Of a stretch of DNA of 64,000 nt, positions 1 to 7,137 are shown piece after piece. This DNA is from Fimbriimonadaceae bacterium (GTDB lineage: Bacteria > Armatimonadota > Fimbriimonadia > Fimbriimonadales > Fimbriimonadaceae): contig JAHCHO010000006.1 of NCBI GenBank assembly GCA_026129685.1, positions 310,001-374,000 of the forward strand, in the 5' to 3' direction. The number at the start of each line of letters is the position of its first letter. Within the stretch, counting starts at the first letter, position 1. The translations under genes were made by a program, and so were the position numbers. Under the pieces are notes generated by a model. It ran no database searches. It saw nothing but the letters and a program-made list of their open reading frames with translations, and had not been told where the DNA came from.

Positions 1-880
1 GCTGGGGCAATCGCTTCCCTTCCAAGCGAACGCCTTGGAGTTTGGTCGGCGTGCCGTTCGTTCGGGCTTCGTTGATGGGACCACACCCGATAAACGCCTT
101 CTCCTTCCCGACTACCCAGCCGAGTCCCGCCGAGATGGGATTGACGTCATCGTTCAACTCGTGACCGTAGAGAGGCAGGCCCGCCTCAACCCGTAGCAGG
201 TCGCGCGCGCCCAGGCCGCAAGAGACCACCCCGGCGGCGGCGAGGGCGTTCCAGAGTTCGATGCCACGCTCGGCCGCACAAACGAGTTCGTAGCCGTCCT
301 CGCCCGTATATCCGGACCGCATGCAGAAGCATGGGACGCCGTGAATGTCGGTTTCGACGATGCCAAAGGTCGGGGCTTCGCGCAGAGCCTGACCGTCCGT
401 GGCGCCTTTCGCGAGGACCCCGGTTGCGTCTGGGCCCTGGACGGCGATCATGACGGTCGCGTCGGTATCGTCGGTCACCGTGACGTGGAACCGGTTCTGA
501 CTCGAGATCCAGGCAACGTCCTTGGCATGGTTCGCGGCGTTGACCACCATGCGGAACGCGCCTTCGGCCACCCGGTAGACGATGATGTCGTCGACCACGC
601 CACCCGTTGCGTTGGGGAGGAGCGAGTACTGCCCGCGCCCGTCGGCCAAGGCGGCGACGTCGTTGGTCGTGATCCACTCGAGGAACTCGAGCACCCGCTC
701 GCCCCGGAACCACAGCCGGGCCATGTGGCTCACGTCGAACATCCCCGCTCCTTCCCGCACCGCCTTGGCCTCGGCGAGAACGCCGGCGTACTGAACGGGC
801 ATGAGGTACCCGGCGAAGGGGACGATGCGCGCGCCGAACGCAACGTGGGCGTCGTGGAGAGGGGTCGTGAGGTCGGCCAT
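1..880 (-). CDS. gcvT: Aminomethyltransferase (glycine cleavage T protein), 3' end cut off
   Basis: T protein of the glycine cleavage system: it transfers the methylene group from the aminomethyl-lipoyl H protein to tetrahydrofolate and releases ammonia. I translated the minus strand from the ATG at 880. The reading frame stays open to the window edge, giving about 293 residues; the family is usually 360-370, so the C-terminal part lies outside. Family hallmarks are the N-terminal TPLHDAHVAFGA, FDVSHMARL, a conserved GPDATGVL stretch, RSGYTGEDGYEL, and ARDLLRVEAGLPLYGHEL. No H- or P-protein gene is in view. The start codon follows a TATACT box after only 7 nt and has no Shine-Dalgarno sequence, so the transcript is probably leaderless. 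Confidence 0.93.
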   Translation of the reverse strand, partial: MADLTTPLHDAHVAFGARIVPFAGYLMPVQYAGVLAEAKAVREGAGMFDVSHMARLWFRGERVLEFLEWITTNDVAALADGRGQYSLLPNATGGVVDDIIVYRVAEGAFRMVVNAANHAKDVAWISSQNRFHVTVTDDTDATVMIAVQGPDATGVLAKGATDGQALREAPTFGIVETDIHGVPCFCMRSGYTGEDGYELVCAAERGIELWNALAAAGVVSCGLGARDLLRVEAGLPLYGHELNDDVNPISAGLGWVVGKEKAFIGCGPINEARTNGTPTKLQGVRLEGKRLPQ

Positions 881-887
881 GGACCGG

Positions 888-893
888 AGTATA
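888..893 (-). promoter_or_regulatory. -10 box of a leaderless gcvT promoter
   Basis: TATACT on the minus strand ends 7 nt before the gcvT ATG. Transcription starting about 7 nt after a -10 box would begin at or next to the A of the start codon. No good -35 box is visible. Confidence 0.5.
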
Positions 894-932
894 CGGTCTT
901 GGCGGATTCGAGGCACACGACCGAGAGCTGAA

Positions 933-960
933 GGGCCGCAGGAGCGGGTACCTGCGGCCC
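933..960 (-). terminator. Hairpin after rplT, probable operon terminator
   Basis: GGGCCGCAGG pairs perfectly with CCTGCGGCCC around an 8-nt loop, 25 nt beyond the rplT stop codon. The following T-tract is weak, so termination may be incomplete or Rho-assisted. It separates the infC-rpmI-rplT operon from gcvT. Confidence 0.55.
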
Positions 961-985
961 TCGATTCCGATCCGGCCGGCCGTTG

Positions 986-1333
986 TTAGGCGATCGCTTG
1001 TTCGACGACCTTACGGAAGGCGTCCATGTCGTGGATCGCCAACTCGCTGAGCATCTTCCGGTTGACCTGCATGCCCTTCTTGTTCATGCCGTCGATCAGC
1101 ACGTTGTACTTCGTGTCGCATTGTCGGCAGGCGGCGGAGAGGCGGACGATCCAGAGACGGCGGAAGTCGCGCTTGCGTCGTCGTCGGTCCCGGAAGGCGT
1201 ACTGCCCGGACTTCATGACCTGTTCATGAGCCCGTTTGAAGACGTTCTTTTTGCGGCCCCAATATCCGGAAGCCTTGGCGATGATCTTCTTGTGGCGCTT
1301 GTGGCGCATTAAGCCGCGTTTGACGCGTGCCAT
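986..1333 (-). CDS. rplT: Large ribosomal subunit protein bL20
   Basis: bL20 is an early-assembling 50S protein with a long basic N-terminal extension that binds 23S rRNA. The 115-residue product has the normal length and the family pattern: MARVKRGLMRHKRHKKI, then ASGYWGRKKNVFKRAHEQV, an arginine-rich RDRRRRKRDFRRLWI helix and a C-terminal NRKMLSELAIHD segment. The ATG is preceded by GAGGT at a spacing of 9 nt. It is the last gene of the infC-rpmI-rplT operon, 100 bp after rpmI. In other bacteria L20 represses this operon by binding a leader or an intra-operon pseudoknot; the promoter-proximal leader here is only about 37 nt, too short for the Bacillus-type L20 leader. Confidence 0.98.
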   Translation of the reverse strand: MARVKRGLMRHKRHKKIIAKASGYWGRKKNVFKRAHEQVMKSGQYAFRDRRRRKRDFRRLWIVRLSAACRQCDTKYNVLIDGMNKKGMQVNRKMLSELAIHDMDAFRKVVEQAIA

Positions 1334-1433
1334 GGTGTCGTTACCTCGTTTTCAGTCGGACCGGGTCCCAGCCGGGCGGTCGGCGCGGCGGTAGCGGTAG
1401 AGCGGGGCGGACGGGCGTCCGCAGACGACGAAA

Positions 1434-1628
1434 TCAGATTCCGAGAAGCTTCTTCACGCGCTTGGCGTCGCCGCTGGCCAACGTGGGCTCCTGCTCAAGG
1501 CGTCGCTTCTGGGACGTGCTCTTGTGCAGGAACATGTGGTTGTTGCACGACTTCCGCCGGGTGATCTTGCCCTTTCCGGTGATCTTGAACCTCTTTGAGG
1601 CCGTCTTGTTTGTCTTTAGTTTTGGCAT
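1434..1628 (-). CDS. rpmI: Large ribosomal subunit protein bL35
   Basis: bL35 is a small basic 50S protein. The 64-residue product has the expected length and the family start MPKLKTNKTASKRFKITG, followed by GKITRRKSCNNHMFLHKST and a C-terminal KRVKKLLGI. Its ATG lies inside the 3' end of infC, in a different frame, so the first 134 nt of rpmI also encode the IF-3 tail. There is no clear Shine-Dalgarno sequence before the ATG. Translation may therefore depend on ribosomes already moving through infC. The neighbouring order infC-rpmI-rplT is the one conserved across bacteria. Confidence 0.97.
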   Translation of the reverse strand: MPKLKTNKTASKRFKITGKGKITRRKSCNNHMFLHKSTSQKRRLEQEPTLASGDAKRVKKLLGI

Positions 1629-2187
1629 CTTTGGTCTTCGCTTGGTGTCGGACCTCGGCCTTGGGCATCAGCACCAGAACCATCTGGTTGGCCTCCATGG
1701 TGGGGGGCCGTTCGATTTGCGCCAAGTCCGCCGTTCGGTCGATGAAAATCTGAAGCTTGTTGCGCCCGATCTCAGGGTGGGTGATCTCGCGGGCCCGGAA
1801 CTGGCACACGATGCGCACCTTATCTCCTTCCTCGAGAAAGCCCCGGGCCTTCTTGAGGTTGGTCATGATGTCGTGTTCGGCGATGCGCGGCTTGATTTTG
1901 AGTCCCTTGACCTCCTGGGTCTTCTTCTTGTGCTCCTTCTCGCGTTTCTCCGTTTCGTACTTGTGCCGACCGTAGTCGATGATCCGGCAGACGGGAGGGG
2001 TCGCGGTCGCGGAGACGAGGACCAGGTCAAGACCTTGGTCGCGCGCCATCTGGAGCGCCTGACGGGACTGCACGATGCCGATCTGTTCGCCTTCGGGGCC
2101 GATGACGCGTATGTCCCGGAACCGCAACACCCTTTCGTTGATCATCGGGCCGGGTTCGGGCCGGGGCGGTCGTCTAAAACGGCGTAT
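1495..2187 (-). CDS. infC: Translation initiation factor IF-3, probable AUA start
   Basis: IF-3 binds the 30S subunit, prevents premature 50S joining and proofreads the start codon and initiator tRNA. The N-domain (INERVLRFRDIRVIGPEGEQIG, then PPVCRIIDYG) is followed by a lysine-rich linker and a C-domain with KVRIVCQFRAREITHPEIG. I place the start at ATA (2187-2185): a GAGGTGA Shine-Dalgarno sequence lies 7 nt upstream, an in-frame TGA sits just before that ATA, and the only other candidate, ATG at 2145, has no ribosome site. Rare AUU/AUA/AUC starts that let IF-3 repress itself are established for infC in other bacteria. From ATA the protein is 230 residues, long for IF-3, because a K/Q/D-rich C-terminal tail runs 134 nt into rpmI. 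Confidence 0.9.
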   Translation of the reverse strand: MRRFRRPPRPEPGPMINERVLRFRDIRVIGPEGEQIGIVQSRQALQMARDQGLDLVLVSATATPPVCRIIDYGRHKYETEKREKEHKKKTQEVKGLKIKPRIAEHDIMTNLKKARGFLEEGDKVRIVCQFRAREITHPEIGRNKLQIFIDRTADLAQIERPPTMEANQMVLVLMPKAEVRHQAKTKDAKTKDKQDGLKEVQDHRKGQDHPAEVVQQPHVPAQEHVPEATP

Positions 2188-2192
2188 CGCTT

Positions 2193-2200
2193 GTCACCTC
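2193..2200 (-). promoter_or_regulatory. infC: Strong Shine-Dalgarno site that decides the infC start
   Basis: GAGGTGAC on the minus strand is complementary to the 16S tail seen at 58988-59001 (GGATCACCTCCTTA). It stands 7 nt before ATA 2187-2185 and about 49 nt before ATG 2145, so it can serve only the ATA codon. Confidence 0.7.
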
Positions 2201-2230
2201 GAGATGGATTTGGGGCATCATAACCCCCGC

Positions 2231-2260
2231 ATTATAGCTTCGCGCCGACCCGCCTGTCAA
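2231..2260 (-). promoter_or_regulatory. Consensus sigma-70 promoter of infC-rpmI-rplT
   Basis: Minus strand: TTGACA (2260-2255), an 18-nt spacer, then TATAAT (2236-2231), both perfect consensus hexamers. Transcription would start near 2224 and leave a leader of about 37 nt before the ATA start of infC. Confidence 0.85.
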
Positions 2261-2378
2261 ACGCGGTTCCGCACGGAAGGGCCCGGCACGGTCGCCGGGA
2301 CCTTTGGAGGATCGCCAACGGCGGTTTTTCCCGTCCTCAAAGGGGCGCGCTCCCGTCCCGTCGAAACGGAAGTCCGTG

Positions 2379-3482
2379 TTGGAACCCCTGCGCATCGGAA
2401 TCGTCGGCTGCGGAAACATCAGCGGCATCTATTTTCAGAACGGGGCGAAGTTCCGCCCCCTCGAAGTGGTGGCCTGCGCCGACCTGGACCTGGACCGGGC
2501 GAAGGCCAAAGCGGCGGAGCACGGCGTCGCGAAGGCGCTGACGACCGATGCGCTCCTCGCCGATCCGGAGGTCGAACTCGTACTGAACCTGACGGTGCCA
2601 AACGCCCACCACGCCGTGGCGAAGGCGGCCCTTGAAGCGGGCAAACACGTCTACAACGAAAAGCCACTCTCGATCGCCCGGGCCGACGGCAAGGAGTTGC
2701 TCGACCTTGCCAAGTCGAAGGGCTTGCTCGTCGGTTGTGCGCCCGACACCTTCCTCGGGGCCGGCATTCAGACCTGCCGCCGGGTGATCGACTCGGGGAT
2801 GATCGGCGAGCCGATCGCGGCGGAGGGCTTCATGCTGTGCCACGGGCACGAAAGCTGGCACCCCTCGCCGGAGTTCTACTACGAAAAGGGCGGCGGGCCG
2901 ATGTTCGACATGGGACCCTACTACTTGACGGCACTCGTCAACCTCGTGGGGCCGATGAAGCGGGTGGCGGCGAGCGCCCGGATCACGTTCCCGACGCGAA
3001 CGATTACCAGCCAACCCAAGCGCGGCAAGGTCGTGACGGTCGAGACGCCGACCCATCTCTCATGCCTGATCGAGTTCGCGAACGGCGCGGTCGGGACCGT
3101 GATCACGAGTTTCGACGTCTGGGGCCACAAGTTGCCGAACATTCAGGTCCACGGCACGGAAGGCTCGATGCTGGTGCCCGACCCGAACGGGTTCGGTGGG
3201 CAGGTTCTCGTCACCAAACCCGGCGACCGCGACTGGAGAGAGATTCCGCTCGTGAATGGCTACCCCGATAACGGGCGGGGACTGGGGGTGATGGACATGG
3301 CCTACGCCATCCGGACGGGGCGTCCGCACCGCGCGAGCGGCGACCTTGCGTACCACGTGCTGGATGCGTTCCACGCCTTTCACGAGTCGTCCGACACGGG
3401 GCGCTTCGTGGACTTGGCGGGACTAGGCGAACGACCCGCGGCCTTGCCGGAAACCGTCGCCCCCGCCGACCTGGGATCCTAG
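2379..3482 (+). CDS. Gfo/Idh/MocA-family NAD(P)-dependent oxidoreductase
   Basis: Family members oxidise or reduce hydroxyl groups of sugars, inositols or related compounds with a nicotinamide cofactor. The N-terminal Rossmann fold begins LRIGIVGCGNISGIYF (GxGxxS/G-type dinucleotide loop). It is followed by the family EKPLSI motif with the conserved lysine, and a C-terminal domain containing GGGPMFDMGPYYL, where the substrate-site Asp lies. I chose TTG 2379 (367 residues) because GGAAG lies 6 nt upstream and the fold starts three residues later; GTG 2376 is an alternative. A longer frame reaches TTG 2304 but its N-terminal peptide looks non-coding. The gene diverges from infC. The substrate cannot be told from sequence. 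Confidence 0.88.
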   Translation: MEPLRIGIVGCGNISGIYFQNGAKFRPLEVVACADLDLDRAKAKAAEHGVAKALTTDALLADPEVELVLNLTVPNAHHAVAKAALEAGKHVYNEKPLSIARADGKELLDLAKSKGLLVGCAPDTFLGAGIQTCRRVIDSGMIGEPIAAEGFMLCHGHESWHPSPEFYYEKGGGPMFDMGPYYLTALVNLVGPMKRVAASARITFPTRTITSQPKRGKVVTVETPTHLSCLIEFANGAVGTVITSFDVWGHKLPNIQVHGTEGSMLVPDPNGFGGQVLVTKPGDRDWREIPLVNGYPDNGRGLGVMDMAYAIRTGRPHRASGDLAYHVLDAFHAFHESSDTGRFVDLAGLGERPAALPETVAPADLGS

Positions 3483-3490
3483 GGGTGTTC

Positions 3491-3522
3491 GGGTCCTCCG
3501 AAGCAGACGCTCCGGAGGACCC
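3491..3522. terminator. Hairpin between convergent genes
   Basis: GGGTCCTCCG pairs with CGGAGGACCC around a 12-nt loop between the ends of the Gfo/Idh/MocA gene and the DUF4139-like gene. There is no long T-tract on either side, but its position suggests a shared terminator. Confidence 0.6.
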
Positions 3523-3529
3523 AAACGCC

Positions 3530-5029
3530 TCAGCCGTTGACGTAGACCGTGTAGTCGTAGGTCAGTCGCTTCTTTTCCCGGGGACCGACGGTCACCTTCC
3601 ACTCAAGGTGCTGGCGCGGGTTGATCGCCGTGAGGCCTTTGCCGAGCGCCTTGACGGTGGGAGAGCCTTCGGTCGCGGTGATCTCGCCCGTTACGGTTTT
3701 CGCGATCGCCAACGTGACGGACTCCGTCTTGCGGTTCTCGATCTCCAGCGTTCCCTTGACCTTCACGCGGTCATAGGCAATGCCCCGGCGGACCATGCCC
3801 TCCCGGTCGCGGGCGATCTCCTCCTCGCTGTCCTCGGCCTGGACGTCTAGGGCCTTCGTGATCTTAACCGCCGTCTCGCCACCCACGCTCGTGTACTTCA
3901 GCATGTCCTGGCCGAGCATTTCACCATTCTTCATGGTGAGGGCGGGACCGGTGGTCAGGGGTTGTCCGCTGTCGTTCTTGAACCGGATGGTGTGCCAGAC
4001 GTCGCCTTGGCCTCCTCCGCCGCCCGCATAGCGATCCTGCTGGACGTAGTCGGGAATGTCCCACTCGTAAAGGTGCTCGAAGGCGGTCTGGGCGGTGAAC
4101 AAGAAGAAGTACCCGCGATCACCCTTGGCGAGGGTGACGTTGGGGATTCGATAGAAGAACAGGTCCTCGGCGGCGACCCCAGGAATCGGGCTGGGCTGGA
4201 ATCCCGCGTCGAAGTCGCCCCGGAAGGCGGCCTGGTTCATCATCGGCGCGTTCATCTCTCGACGACCCGCGAAGGTGGCTCCTACCATCGTTTGGAGCCA
4301 CTGCTCGGCGGAGGCGCGCATCGAGAACGGGTCCAGGACGCCGAGGTTCGGCATGTTGGGGAAACCGGTCACGAGCCTCAGTTCGGTTCCCTCGATCGAA
4401 TCCAGTTCGTTGACGAGGGTGGCCTTCGCGACGAGTTTCAGCTTCTTGGGGTCGCTGATGTCGAGCGCATAGGCAGGCGCCCAGGTGAGGCCACGCTCCA
4501 GGGTCATCACCATGAGCCGACCGTCCTTCGGCGCCTCGAGGCGGACTCGAACCACCCGCTCGGTCTTCGGTTCGGGGACCTGCCAGACCATCTCCCCATC
4601 GGATTCGACACGCTCGATCGTCGCCTTGCGGAGGCCGACCGACTCGCGGGCCTTGACGACGACGAGGTCACCCGTCGCCGAGACCAACTCGCCCGTGTAG
4701 GATTTGCCTCCCGAGAGGAACACGGTCACCGAGCGCTTGAGGTTGGCGCGGAGTAGTTCGTCCAGGTTCGTCGCATCGCGCTTGCCCGGCGACACGACGT
4801 TCGTGGACACGATGGACTCGAACCGGACCCCCACGCTGGCGGTGATCCAGAGGGTGCCAAGGACGGATTCCGGGAGGTCGGCGATCAGGTACTCGCCGGG
4901 AGCCGCCACGCCGGCCTCCCGAACGACCACGGCGTAGCCGTTTTTGAACAGAGACGCGCCGGTGATCTTGAGGTCCAGTTTGGTGGGCGCGACGATCAGG
5001 GCCGAAGCGAGAGCGAGGCTAGCGATCAT
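3530..5029 (-). CDS. Exported DUF4139-like protein
   Basis: A 499-residue protein with a signal peptide (hydrophobic residues 2-14). The body is predicted beta-rich. The C-terminal half resembles DUF4139 proteins: NPRQHLEWKVTVGPREKKRL followed by a YDYTVYVNG end, and an earlier segment on generation of a calculated 'WAPAYALDIS' strand typical of that group. The biochemical role of DUF4139 proteins is unknown. A glycine-rich loop (GGGGGQGD) lies near residue 340. The ATG at 5029 is preceded by AGGTG at 8 nt and a TAGGAT box just upstream (5043-5048). Function is not assigned; the family call is moderately sure. Confidence 0.75.
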   Translation of the reverse strand: MIASLALASALIVAPTKLDLKITGASLFKNGYAVVVREAGVAAPGEYLIADLPESVLGTLWITASVGVRFESIVSTNVVSPGKRDATNLDELLRANLKRSVTVFLSGGKSYTGELVSATGDLVVVKARESVGLRKATIERVESDGEMVWQVPEPKTERVVRVRLEAPKDGRLMVMTLERGLTWAPAYALDISDPKKLKLVAKATLVNELDSIEGTELRLVTGFPNMPNLGVLDPFSMRASAEQWLQTMVGATFAGRREMNAPMMNQAAFRGDFDAGFQPSPIPGVAAEDLFFYRIPNVTLAKGDRGYFFLFTAQTAFEHLYEWDIPDYVQQDRYAGGGGGQGDVWHTIRFKNDSGQPLTTGPALTMKNGEMLGQDMLKYTSVGGETAVKITKALDVQAEDSEEEIARDREGMVRRGIAYDRVKVKGTLEIENRKTESVTLAIAKTVTGEITATEGSPTVKALGKGLTAINPRQHLEWKVTVGPREKKRLTYDYTVYVNG

Positions 5030-5159
5030 TGTGGTTTCACCTATCCTAAGGTACCGAGAAGGTGGCGAGCGCGACGCTCATCGAGCCAGGACGCGTTCTT
5101 TGCACCATCGTTCACAAGCGGGCCGGACCGAACGACGCTCTCGCTCCGGCGCGAACCCG

Positions 5160-6596
5160 CTAGAACCCGCGGCGCCCCGCCTTGCTCAGACCCGCCGACG
5201 CGGGCGCTTTGCGAAGCGCGTCCCGGAGGTACAGGTCGCACACGGGCTGTTGAAGGAAATCCTGACCCATCAGCCGGCGAAGGCGTTCGACCGCGACTTC
5301 CCGGCGCACGCCGGTGTCGGCCTCATAGCGGGACCAGAAGTCGCGCCACCATCCGGCTGGCTGGACCTTCGCGCCATCGTACTCGGTCGGTCGCCCGGTG
5401 CGACCCTCGGTGACGAGCGACCCGACATAGTCGGCGTCCTCATAGACGCGGTCGATATCACGCCTAATCGCGCGAACGTCTTCGGCATCGATTTGCCCGT
5501 CGTCGGTCGCCTTGTAGTACTGGACGGTGACGCGTACCGGGAAGCGCGGGTCCCGTTCCACCGCCAAGCCACCGATCTCGGTGAACGGGCCTTCGAGGTC
5601 ACCGTGGCCGATGACGGCGTTCTCCACGCCGGAAGAGCGCTTGGCCACCGCGCCCCCGAACCCGGCGGACGGGGAGGCCAACGCCTCGTCGACGTCGCGT
5701 CGAACCTCGCGGTACTTCAGGGGAACTTGGATCAGCAGCACCATGTTCAGGGCCGAATCGGCGACTTGGACGCCACCGGGTCCCTCGTTCCGTCCACCGC
5801 GGGCGATGAAGTCGCTCATCCGTTCGCCGGTGAGGCTCGCGCGCATGCCGTTCTGGTTGTGAAACAGGCTCTGTCCCCATCCCCATTCGCTCGAGAAGGC
5901 ATCCCGATGGTTGTCGACCACGGTCATGCTCGTCCCCTCGCGGGTCGCCAGAATGGTCAGTACCGCAGGATTGTCTTTCGTGGACTGGTAGTTGAAGAGG
6001 ACCGGGTTGAAGGTCGCCTTGCCGCGCGAAGGGACGGGAAGGAAGCAGGCCTGGGCACTGACCAACAAGTGCTCGTCACGGTCGGACCACAGCGTGCGGT
6101 TTCGCGACCGCCACGAATCGGGGTCGCTCATGAACCGGTCGGGGTTCTTCAAGAACTCCTCGAGAGAAACCCGTCGCAGGGGTCGGCCCTTCTGGTTGCC
6201 GATCAGAAGCGTGAAATCGCCCGCCCCGATGTCCGCCGTCTTGTCGCTGAAGTTCGGGTGGCGGATGACGGGCATGAGTTTGACGTCCATCCGTCCGTTT
6301 CGCCCGGGGGACGCGACCTGGATCGTCATGTCGCTGATGTTGGGACCGACCGCCGAGTTCTTGTATCGCCCGGTGTCCTCCCAGGTCAGGTTGAGCAGAT
6401 TCAGACCGGCGCGCTGGACCAAGCGCTGCGCCTCCGGGTTCTGCACCATGTCGGCGGTCCGTCGGATCGCCTCCTGGTACGGAGTTCCCTGGCCCAGCAT
6501 CGAGAATAGGTCGGCGGCGGGGCTCGCAAATCCGGCGAAGGCCACCATGCCGGCGGCGGCCATCGCGCGGCGGCCCCAGGTTTGACGTCGTTTCAT
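5160..6596 (-). CDS. Exported protein of unknown function
   Basis: A 478-residue product that I do not recognise. A twin-arginine-like N-terminus (MKRRQTWGRRAMAAAG) is followed by a hydrophobic stretch and ASPAADLF, so export is likely; the RR pair is not a strict Tat motif. The mature part has no Cys-rich or repeat structure. It contains QACFLPVPSRGKATFNPVLF and ILATREGTSMTVVDNHRD, and ends with a charged helix region (VRREVAVERLRRLMGQDFLQ). It lies upstream of the DUF4139-like gene on the same strand with a 130-bp gap. The ATG 6596 start is supported by the signal sequence. Codon pattern matches the neighbours, so it looks native. Confidence 0.8.
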   Translation of the reverse strand: MKRRQTWGRRAMAAAGMVAFAGFASPAADLFSMLGQGTPYQEAIRRTADMVQNPEAQRLVQRAGLNLLNLTWEDTGRYKNSAVGPNISDMTIQVASPGRNGRMDVKLMPVIRHPNFSDKTADIGAGDFTLLIGNQKGRPLRRVSLEEFLKNPDRFMSDPDSWRSRNRTLWSDRDEHLLVSAQACFLPVPSRGKATFNPVLFNYQSTKDNPAVLTILATREGTSMTVVDNHRDAFSSEWGWGQSLFHNQNGMRASLTGERMSDFIARGGRNEGPGGVQVADSALNMVLLIQVPLKYREVRRDVDEALASPSAGFGGAVAKRSSGVENAVIGHGDLEGPFTEIGGLAVERDPRFPVRVTVQYYKATDDGQIDAEDVRAIRRDIDRVYEDADYVGSLVTEGRTGRPTEYDGAKVQPAGWWRDFWSRYEADTGVRREVAVERLRRLMGQDFLQQPVCDLYLRDALRKAPASAGLSKAGRRGF

Positions 6597-6695
6597 TGGT
6601 GTTCGACTCCTATTGGACGAGATGTCCGTGTGCGAGTCAAACGTTCAGCGGGCGAACCCATTTCGTTATACGGTTCATCCAATGGGTCCGTCGGC

Positions 6696-7115
6696 TCAGG
6701 CCGGAGGATGAGCCTGTTCCGGATGGACGGCCCGCACGGGCAGCCGCTCTTCCCCGATCTTGACCCCGTTGAACGTCACGTCCAAACGGTGGTCGCCCTC
6801 TCTTTCCAGGCGAAGAGACGGAATCGGGAACACGCACTGCAACCGAGCGGGACCGGCGAACTGAGCCCGGGGAACGGTCCCCGTCGTTTGGATACGAAAC
6901 ACCTCGTGCCCGTCCTCGTCCACGAGCACCGACACGAGGTCCATGGGGCGATCCGCTTCGACCGGATCGAACTCGAGTTCGAGGCACAAGAAGAATGGGG
7001 GGTGGTCGATCGGCATCTCGGGGGCGCGAATGTCGTCGAAGATGCCGACGAGGGTGCGCCGCCCGTTCATCTGTTGGGTGGTGTACTCGCAGAACTTGCT
7101 GTAGAGAACCCTCAC
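6696..7115 (-). CDS. Small conserved cytoplasmic protein, DUF6941-like
   Basis: 139 residues with no signal peptide or membrane segment. The pattern FCEYTTQQMNGRRTLVGIFDDIRAP, then a beta-rich C-terminal half, resembles the DUF6941 group of small proteins of unknown function. I recall that family from memory and could not check it. The start is GTG 7115: a TATCAT box stands 6 nt upstream and there is no Shine-Dalgarno sequence, which fits leaderless expression. It lies between an exported unknown protein and the M14 peptidase, all on the minus strand, but 22 bp separate it from the M14 stop, so its own promoter makes it an independent unit. Confidence 0.75.
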   Translation of the reverse strand: MRVLYSKFCEYTTQQMNGRRTLVGIFDDIRAPEMPIDHPPFFLCLELEFDPVEADRPMDLVSVLVDEDGHEVFRIQTTGTVPRAQFAGPARLQCVFPIPSLRLEREGDHRLDVTFNGVKIGEERLPVRAVHPEQAHPPA

Positions 7116-7121
7116 GCGTCG

Positions 7122-7127
7122 ATGATA
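7122..7127 (-). promoter_or_regulatory. -10 box of a leaderless promoter (gene 6696-7115)
   Basis: TATCAT on the minus strand ends 6 nt before the GTG start at 7115. No ribosome site is present between them. Confidence 0.5.
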
Positions 7128-7137
7128 GCGGGTTTGG

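Noticed and set aside
2174-2428. Short minus-strand frame upstream of infC
   Set aside because: It crosses the infC promoter boxes and its peptide has no family features, so a real leader peptide is unlikely.
4944-6509. Long plus-strand frame (521 codons) opposite the exported unknown gene
   Set aside because: It is a GC-rich shadow; the minus-strand frame has a signal peptide and regular composition, whereas this one is arginine- and alanine-rich with no domain.
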